From the NCBI GenBank assembly GCA_031769625.1, contig JAUIMM010000124.1:7191501-7255500 (forward strand): a stretch of DNA of 64,000 bases, read 5' to 3'. The position numbers and the translations under genes were made by a program. Below are positions 56,979 through 64,000 of the stretch, in pieces. Each line of letters opens with the position of its first letter. Within the stretch, counting starts at the first letter, position 1. The DNA is from Taudactylus pleione (lineage: Eukaryota; Chordata; Amphibia; Anura; Myobatrachidae). Below the pieces are notes generated by a model. The model did no database searches and was not told the origin of the DNA. It saw only the letters and a list, made by a program, of their open reading frames with translations.

Positions 56979-57537
56979 TAGAACACCACCAGCTTTAAAT
57001 AATGTGTGTTTTTAAATGTAATGTATGGTGATTATTTTGTAAAATACGTGTTTATTTATTTTATTTTTTGTTATATTACTTAAAATGTATTTTTATTTTA
57101 TCTGTATTGAATTGATTTTTAAAAATGTTTATTATTAATATAATATGTTATTTCAATATTAATAATCTTCCTGGAATGTATTAGTTTATCTTGATTAAAT
57201 ATTTTTGTCTATTAATTTTAAAAAAGTTTGATTGGTTTTCTAATTAACTATTAGGTGGGCCCATGACGTGGTTAGGTAAGGGAGCACACATTGGTGGGCA
57301 GTGGGAGCATAATGCATGACCCAGCCACCGCCCGCCTCAATCCAGCGGGCGGTGGCTGGGTCAAGCATTTATTACCTGGGGCACACATTGGTGGACAGTG
57401 GGAGCTTAATGCATGACCCAGCCACCGCCCACCTCAATACGGCGGGCGGTGGCTGGGTCATGTATTTATTACCTGGGGGCACACATTGGTGGGCAGTGGA
57501 AGCTTAAATGCTCAAATGGGCAGCACAGACGGTATGG

Positions 57538-57892
57538 GCAGCACAGACGGTGTAATGGTTAGCGTTACTGCCTCACAGCACTGAGGTCCTGGGTTCGATT
57601 CCCACCACGGCCCTAACTGTGTGGAGTTTGTATATTCTCCCTGTGCTTGCGTGGGTTTCCTCCGGGTACTCCGATTTCCTCCCACACTCCAAAAATATAC
57701 TGGTAGGTTAATTGGCTCCCCAACAACATTGACCATAGTGTGTATGTGTGTGAGCATGTGGTAGGTAATATAGAGTGTAAGCTCCACTGGGGCAGGAACT
57801 GATGTGAATGGTAAGATATTCTCTGTAAAGTGCTGTAGAATATGTGTGCGCTATATAAATAACTGGTAATAAATAAATAAATAAATAAATGA
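57538..57892 (+). repeat. tRNA-derived SINE, copy 2
   Basis: GACGGTGTAATGGTTAGCG (A-box region), GGTTCGATTCC (B box), GGGTACTCCGATTTCCTCCC body, L2-like tail and (ATAA)n end. Its sequence is intact and younger than the 34.4-kb copy. Confidence 0.93.
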
Positions 57893-58112
57893 CCCAGCCA
57901 CCGCCTGCCTCAATACGGTGGGTGGTGGCTGGGTCATACATTTATTACCTAAGGGCACACATTGGTGGGCATTGGGAGCTTAAATGCATGACCCAGCCAC
58001 CGCCCGCCTCAATACGGCGAGCGGTGGCTGGGTCATGCATTTATTACCTGGGGGCACACATTGGTGGGCAGTGGAAGCTTAAATGCTCAAATGGGCAGCA
58101 CAGACGGTATGG

Positions 58113-58469
58113 GCAGCACAGACGGTGTAATGGTTAGCGTTACTGCCTCACAGCACTGAGGTCCTGGGTTCGATTCCCACCACGGCCCTAACTGTGTGGA
58201 GTTTGTATATTCTCCCTGTGCTTGCGTGGGTTTCCTCCGGGTACTCCGATTTCCTCCCACACTCCAAAAATATACTGGTAGGTTAATTGGCTCCCCAACA
58301 ACATTGACCATAGTGTGTATGTGTGTGAGCATGTGGTAGGTAATATAGAGTGTAAGCTCCACTGGGGCAGGAACTGATGTGAATGGTAAGATATTCTCTG
58401 TAAAGTGCTGTAGAATATGTGTGCGCTATATAAATAACTGGTAATAAATAAATAATAAATAAATAAATG
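58113..58469 (+). repeat. tRNA-derived SINE, copy 3 (duplicate of copy 2)
   Basis: Identical to copy 2 over nearly its full length with the same flanks, so it arose by segmental duplication rather than by a new insertion. Confidence 0.93.
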
Positions 58470-59899
58470 ACCCAGCCACCGCCTGCCTCAATACGGTGGG
58501 TGGTGGCTGGGTCATACATTTATTACCTAAGGGCACACATTGGTGGGCATTGGGAGCTTAAATGCATGACCCAGCCACCGCCCGCCTCAATACGGCGAGC
58601 GGTGGCTGGGTCATGCATTTATTACCTGGGGGTACACATTGGTGGGCAGTGGAAGCTTAATGCATGACCAAGCCACAGCCTGCCTCATTACGGCAGGCAG
58701 TGGCTGGGTCACGCATTTATTACCTGGGGGCACACATTGGTGGGCAGTGGGGAGCACATATTGGTGGTCAGTGTGGTTGTAATTAAAGTAAACTGTACCA
58801 ATACTCACCAAAAATTGTCCAAAACAAGAATCCAGTGTGCAGGCTCCTCAATGTGCGACTGTTTTGCTCCATACACGATGCTGCACAAGATGGCAATGGG
58901 GCATGTCCAGGCTCCTGTCAGTCAAATTCCACGTTGTGCGATTAATCGTATGATTCATCGTGAGGGAAAAGCCCCTCACGATCGGCTTCCATCGTGTTCA
59001 TGGTTGCCTAATCTGCCCTACAGCACGGCAGATCAGAGGATGCAATGTACAACGAGCGGGGACGCGCATCGGCATCGTGCTCGTGAGTATAAACTCACAA
59101 TTTGTACTTTTTTTACCCGAATCGTCACGATTCGTCGAAATCGGCCTAATTGGATGAAAAGTCGGTATGTGTGGGCACCTTGAGTCTGGGTGGGGGTGGA
59201 GCTGACACAGGCATACAGCACTTGCCTACTTTTGAAAAAGCATTTCAGGGAGATTGTGAAAGCAATACCTATGAGCATGGCGGTAAAGTGGGCGTGTACT
59301 GCTACATCTGAGAGGTGTGCCATAAAATCGACTTACATCCAAATGTAAATGAGCCCCAAAGCAGTTAGTAAGATCTACTTGTTGATGTAAACTAGAGGTG
59401 AGCGGGTTCGGATTTCTGAAATCCGAACCCCCCCGATCCGAGTCCGATCCGAGTCAGGCTCGACTTTTCCCGCCTGACTCGGATCTGAAATCGAGGCAAA
59501 ACGTCATCATCCCGCCTTCCGAGTCTCGCGGGTTTTGGATCCTATATAAGGTACCCGCGTCGGCGCCATTTTCTCACTCGGCTGTGGACAGTGAAGAGGG
59601 AGGGTGGGAGTTAGGGCTGTGTAGTGTAGTGTAGTGCTGCTGTTGTCCACTACTTCAAAGTCCATAGGGTCTGGCTGTGTTGTGCTGTGCTGCTGTTGTT
59701 AATAGGGGCTGTGTCCACTACTTCAAAGTCCATAGGGGCTGGCTGGACTGTGTTGTGCAGTCAGTTCTCCATAGGGGCTGTGTCCACTCCAAAGTCCTGT
59801 GCAGTGTCCCAGTCCTAAAGGGGTGCTGTAGTGTTGTCCAGGGGGTGCTCTGTCCATCAGGGGTGCTCCCCCCAAGTGCTAAAAAAATTATATATTTTC

Positions 59900-61110
59900 T
59901 GTGTTTGTGAATTGTGTGCGCAGTAGCCGCACGTGCATCAACAAAGTAGTGCCAAGCGTGCGCCTGTGTCATAAGTAAAGGGCCGGCTGGCTTGACCGTT
60001 AAAGGGTGCTGTAACCCCCGAAAGTACACTCCAGTCCAAACCAAAAAAAAAAAAATTTTTTGTGTTTGTGAATTGTGTGCGCAGTAGCCGCACGTGCATC
60101 AACAAAGTAGTGCCAAGCGTGCGCCTGTGTCATAAGTAAAGGGCCGGCTGGCTTGACCGTTAAAGGGTGCTGTAACCCCCGAAAGTACACTCCAGTCCAA
60201 ACCAAAAAAAAATTATTTTCTGTGTTTGTGAATTGTGTGCGCAGTAGCCGCACGTGCATCAACAAAGTAGTGCCAAGCGTGCGCCTGTGTCATAAGTAAA
60301 GGGCCGGCTGGCTTGACCATTAAGGGTGCTGTAACCCCCGAAAGTACACTCCAGTCCAAACCAAAAAAAAAATAATTTTCTGTGTTTGTGAATTGTGTGC
60401 GCAGTAGCCGCACGTGCATCAACAAAGTAGTGCCAAGCGTGCGCCTGTGTCATAAGTAAAGGGCCGGCTGGCTTGACCGTTAAGGGTGCTGTAACCCCCG
60501 AAAGTACACTCCAGTCCAAACCAAAAAAAAAATTATTTTCTGTGTTTGTGAATTGTGTGCGCAGTAGCCGCACGTGCATCAACAAAGTAGTGCCAAGCTT
60601 GCGCCTGTGTCATAAGTAAAGGGCCGGCTGGCTTGACCGTTAAAGGGTGCTGTAACCCCCAAAGTACACTCCAGTCCAAACCGAAAAAAAAATTATTTTC
60701 TGTGTTTGTGAATTGTGTGCGCAGTAGCCGCACGTGCATCAACAAAGTAGTGCCAAGCGTGCGCCTGTGTCATAAGTAAAGGGCCGGCTGGCTTGACCAT
60801 TAAAGGGTGCTGTAACCCCCAAATTACACTCCAGTCCAAACCAAAAAAAAAATAATTTTCTGTGTTTGTGAATTGTGTGCGCAGTAGCCGCACGTGCATC
60901 AACAAAGTAGTGCCAAGCGTGCGCCTGTGTCATAAGTAAAGGGCCGGCTGGCTTGACCGTTAAAGGGTTCTGTAACCCCCAAAGTACACTCCAAAACAAA
61001 AAAATATATATTTTCTGTGTTTGTGACTTGTGTGCACTGTGGCTGCACGTGCATCAACAAAGGAGCAGCGCCAAGCGTGCGCCTGTGTCCCATAAGTAAA
61101 GAGCCGGCTG
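59900..61110 (+). repeat. hAT block A: 160-bp repeats, seven plus one diverged
   Basis: Units start near 59910, 60071, 60231, 60391, 60551, 60711 and 60871 with AATTGTGTGCGCAGTAGCCG, then CAACAAAGTAGTGCCAAGCG and GGGCCGGCTGGCTTGACC. An eighth, diverged unit begins near 61028. They lie between the element's left end and the transposase start. Confidence 0.96.
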
Positions 61111-61227
61111 GCTCATTTCTTAAAGGGTGGTGTAACCCACAAAGTGCACTACTCTCCAGCAAAAATAAAAAAATATTTTCTGTGTTTGTGTGCGCTTTAG
61201 CCGCACGTATATATCAATATAACTTAA

Positions 61228-61602
61228 ATGGAGAACCAAACTTTCTCCGATAAAAATAAAATAGGGAAAGATCAAGAACCACTTCCTCCTAGTGCTGTTG
61301 CTGCTGCTGGGAGTTGTTCATCATCCCAGAGAGGAAGTAGGAACATCACTACTTTTACTAAACAATTGACCCTCCAACAGTCCCTAGCGATGAGGATGAA
61401 GTACGACAGCAGTCATCCTGAAGCAAAATGTATAACTGAGGCCTTGACTGCTATGTTGGTGTTAGACTTGCGTCCGGTATCCGCCATTAGTGCAGTGGGA
61501 TTTAGACAATTGATGGAGGTAGTGTGTCCTCGATTCCAAATCCCGTCTAGATTCCACCAGCATCCTCAAAGCAGCAGCGACAAGCGTGCGTCTGTCTGTT
61601 AA
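61228..61602 (+). pseudogene. hAT transposase, N-terminal fragment
   Basis: The frame starts MENQTFSDKNKIGKDQEPLP and includes NITTFTKQLTLQQSLAMRMK, then ITEALTAMLVLDLRPVSAIS and AVGFRQLMEVVCPRFQIPSR. That last stretch is the conserved region after the BED finger in vertebrate hAT transposases (LDL.P.S.VE..GF..L...L.PRY..PSR). Immediately after IPSR the sequence turns into block B repeat (HQHPQSSSDKRASVC, then stop). The RNase H-like catalytic core that should follow is absent. The BED finger is also not evident, so the beginning is shortened. Confidence 0.9.
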
Positions 61603-62818
61603 AGGATGGTGACACCCTCAAAGTGTGCTACACAAACAATTAAAATATTGTTCTTTTTTTTTCTGTCTTTGTGAAATGTGTGGGCTGTAGCCGCACCTGC
61701 ATCCTTAAAGCAGCAGCGACAAGCGTGCGTCTGTCTGTTAAAGGGTGGTGACACCCTCAAAGTGTGCTACACAAACAATTAAAATATTGTTAATTTTTTT
61801 TCTGTCTTTGTGAATTGTGTGGGCTGTAGCCGCACTTGCATCCTCAAAGCAGCAGCGACAAGCGTGCGTCTGTCTGTTAAAGGGTGTTGTAACTCTCAAA
61901 GTACTCCAAAAAATAAAACATTTTTTTTAATGTGTTTGTGACTTGTGTGCGATGTAGCCGCACTTGCATCCTCAAAGCAGCAGCGACAAGCGTGCGTCTG
62001 TCTGTTAAAGGGTGTTGTAACTCTCAAAGTGCTCAAAAAAATAAAATTTTTTTTTTAATGTGTTTGTGACTTGTGTGCGATGTAGCCGCACTTGCATCCT
62101 CAAAGCAGCAGCGACAAGCGTGCGTCTGTCTGTTAAAGGGTGGTGACACCCTCAAAGTGTGCTACACAAACAATAAAAATATTCTTCTTCTTTTTTCTGT
62201 CTTTGTGAATTGTGTGGGCTGTAGCCGCACCTGCATCCTTAAAGCAGCAGCGACAAGCGTGCGTCTGTCTGTTAAAGGGTGGTGACACCCCCAAAGTGTG
62301 CTACACAAACAATTAAAATATTGTTCTTTTTTTTTCGGTCTTTGTGAAATGTGTGGGCTGTAGCCGCACCTGCATCCTTAAAGCAGCAGCGACAAGCGTG
62401 CGTCTGTCTGTTAAAGGGTGGTGTAACTCTCAAAGTGCTCCAAAAAATAAAAAACTATTTTTTTAATGTGTTTGTGACTTGTGTGCGATGTAGCCGCACT
62501 TGCATCCTCAAAGCAGCAGCGACAAGCGTGCGTCTGTCTGTTAAAGGGTGGTGACACCCTCAAAGTGTGCTACACAAACAATTAAAATATTCTTCTTTTT
62601 TCTGTCTTTGTGAATTGTGTGGGCTGTAGCCGCACCTGCATCCTTAAAGCAGCAGCGACAAGCGTGCGTCTGTCTGTTAAAGGGTGGTGACACCCTCAAA
62701 GTGTGCTACACAAACAATAAAAATATTCTTCTTTTTTCTGTCTTTGTGAATTGTGTGGGCTGTAGCCGCACCTGCATCCTTAAAGCAGCAGCGACAAGCG
62801 TGCGTCTGTCTGTTAAAG
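61560..62818 (+). repeat. hAT block B: ~130-140-bp repeats, about nine
   Basis: Units have GTAGCCGCACCTGCATCC, then AAAGCAGCAGCGACAAGCGT and GTCTGTCTGTTAAAGGGTGG; starts of GTAGCCGCAC lie near 61687, 61827, 61955, 62083, 62222, 62360, 62491, 62622 and 62762. They are diverged relatives of block A and replace the middle of the transposase gene. Confidence 0.95.
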
Positions 62819-63049
62819 GATTACATCGGTGACAGCATCCAAGTAGGCATGTCAGACAGTCCGTACCTGTACTGGCAGGAAAAAGAAGCAATTTGGAGGT
62901 CCCTGTACAAACTGGCTCTATTTTACCTGAGTTGCCCCCCCTCCAGTGTGTACTCCGAAAGAGTGTTTAGTGCAGCCGGGAACCTTGTCAGCGAAAGGCG
63001 TAGGAGGTTGCTTCCACAAAATGTGGAGAAGATGATGTTCATAAAATGA
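62819..63049 (+). pseudogene. hAT transposase, C-terminal dimerisation domain
   Basis: The frame reads YIGDSIQVGMSDSPYLYWQE, KEAIWRSLYKLALFYLSCPP, SSVYSERVFSAAGNLVSERR and RRLLPQNVEKMMFIK. This is the hATC domain, whose core is W......P.L...A...L..P.SS..SER.FS..G.....RR..L.P..V..L.F. It is joined directly to the last block B repeat, so about 400 residues of a normal transposase are missing between this and the N-terminal piece. The fragment could still dimerise in principle, but no transcript structure supports that. Confidence 0.95.
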
Positions 63050-63836
63050 ATTATCAACTCTTCCAGGGAGACCAGCCTCCAGAACGTACAGAGGGACCTG
63101 TGGTTCCAGCAGGGACGAATTAATACTCTGTGAGGATGAGGATGTACACACTGAAGAGGGTGAGGAATCGGTGGATGAGGAGGATGAGGATGACATCTTG
63201 TCTCCGTAGAGCCAGTTTGTGCAGGGACAGATTAATTGCCAGCTTGTTTTGTGGGGGCCCAAACGAACCAATCATTTCAGCCACAGTTGTGTGGCAGACC
63301 CTGGCGCTGAAATGATTGGTTTGTTAAAGTGTGCATGTCCTGTTTATACAACATAAGGGTGGGTGCGAGGGCCCAAGGACAATTCCATCTTGCACCTCTT
63401 TTTTTTCTTTGCATTAGGTACAGTTTGGGGCCTAGTTTTTCAATCTGCCATCCTGTCTGCCACTGCAGTATCACGCCTAGATGGGTCACGTGTTTGTGCC
63501 GCCCACTTGTGTCGCTTAGCATAGTCATCCAGCTACCTCGGTGCAACCTTTTGGACATAAAAACACTATTGTGAGGTGTGAGGTGTTCACAATAGACTGG
63601 AAATGAGTGGAAATTAAGGTTATTGAGGTTAATAATAGCATAGGAGCAGAAAAACCTACAAATTCTGTGATTTTAGCTGTTTTTATGCTTTTTTAAAAAA
63701 AATACAGATCCAAAACACAAAACCCAGAACCCAAAACACGGAAGGGTGGTTTTGGCAAAACCAATCCAGATCCAAAACACGAAGAAAGATCCAGATCCAA
63801 AACCAAAACACGAAAAGTGGCCGATGCACACCCCTA
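63050..63836. other. hAT 3' untranslated and subterminal region
   Basis: Non-coding part of the hAT, with GAGGATGAGGATGA-rich sequence near 63175 and subterminal words CCAGATCCAAAAC repeated towards the end. An inverted pair GAACCAATCATTTCAGC / GCTGAAATGATTGGTT lies at 63264-63323. Confidence 0.6.
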
Positions 63837-64000
63837 ATGTAAACACACTGATACTTTTCAGAAATTGCATGTAGCCATAGGGACCATTGTGCCTTATAAT
63901 CAATGCTGGGAAATTATACTAATGATCCCATTTGAATGTATATATCTCTTGGGTTTTTCTTATATGACAGCTACATAATTGGGGTAAGGTACAATCAGGG

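Larger units (their letters stand above)
57240..58760. repeat. Palindromic minisatellite with ~575-bp segmental duplication
   Basis: Units of about 95-110 bp contain the palindrome GACCCAGCCACCGCCCGCC...GGCGGGCGGTGGCTGGGTC and ACACATTGGTGGGCAGTG. Seven or so palindromes are present. A 575-bp block including one SINE is repeated almost exactly (about 57500-58085 and 58075-58660), differing mainly by an AATA length change. Confidence 0.92.
56045..59180 (+). mobile_element. PIF/Harbinger element
   Basis: Inverted ends AGGTGCCCACACACATACCG (left) and CGGTATGTGTGGGCACCT (right) with a TGA 3-bp duplication (56042-56044, 59181-59183). It carries a truncated transposase and a palindromic minisatellite with two SINE copies. 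The TSD length and transposase motif agree on family. Confidence 0.92.
59393..63836 (+). mobile_element. hAT element with amplified internal repeats
   Basis: Left end TAGAGGTGAGCGGGTTCGG and right end GGCCGATGCACACCCCTA (RC TAGGGGTGTGCATCGGCC) are flanked by a perfect 8-bp duplication ATGTAAAC (59385-59392, 63837-63844). The 4444-bp element holds block A repeats, a transposase start, block B repeats and a transposase end. The exact duplication suggests a fairly recent insertion. Confidence 0.95.

Noticed and set aside
59718..61162. Repeated minus-strand frames MLMHVRLLRTQFTNTEN...
   Set aside because: The same frame occurs in each 160-bp repeat unit; antisense to the hAT and without homology.

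Overview
This window looks like a vertebrate genome, most likely an amphibian (frog). It has one real host gene spread over more than 32 kb, very large introns packed with young and old transposons (Tc1, hAT, PIF/Harbinger, Penelope, DIRS, Ty3/gypsy, LINE, tRNA-SINE), and no compact or bacterial-style coding. The species cannot be fixed from the sequence alone.

The host gene is a chitin synthase on the minus strand. Four exons were found with good splice sites: 52070-52457 (membrane region with the SWGTRE family motif), 42704-42756 (short acidic linker, less certain), 20938-21048 (FWKDLI region) and 20088-20305 (C-terminal membrane pair). Most of the sequence between 20 and 52 kb is therefore intron. 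The catalytic exons should lie beyond the right edge of the window. The C-terminal exon was not found to the left of 20088.

Regions: 0.5-2.6 kb, a broken Tc1 and a Ty3/gypsy fragment. 2.6-10.2 kb, at least three Penelope-like copies, two of them inverted relative to each other, with hammerhead-like folds. 10.3-20 kb, LINE remnants, an unassigned repeat ORF, minisatellites and MITEs. 20-24 kb, exons and MITEs. 24.2-32.7 kb, a 40-bp satellite of roughly 100 copies, split by a hAT element that itself holds a hairpin-rich MITE that holds another hAT. 33.4-35 kb, a second hairpin MITE and a SINE. 35.1-40.9 kb, an almost complete but dead DIRS retrotransposon with terminal and internal complementary repeats. 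41-52 kb, MITEs and hAT-like elements with a shared internal minisatellite. 54-59 kb, another such element and a PIF/Harbinger element with a palindromic minisatellite. 59.4-63.8 kb, a hAT element whose transposase core has been replaced by tandem repeats.

Nothing here forms an operon or defence system. The striking features are structural: vertebrate chitin synthase introns, chains of hairpins, nested insertions dated by target-site duplications, and repeated internal amplification of short units inside hAT and Harbinger elements. All homology calls come from reading translated motifs by eye; none was checked by a database search.
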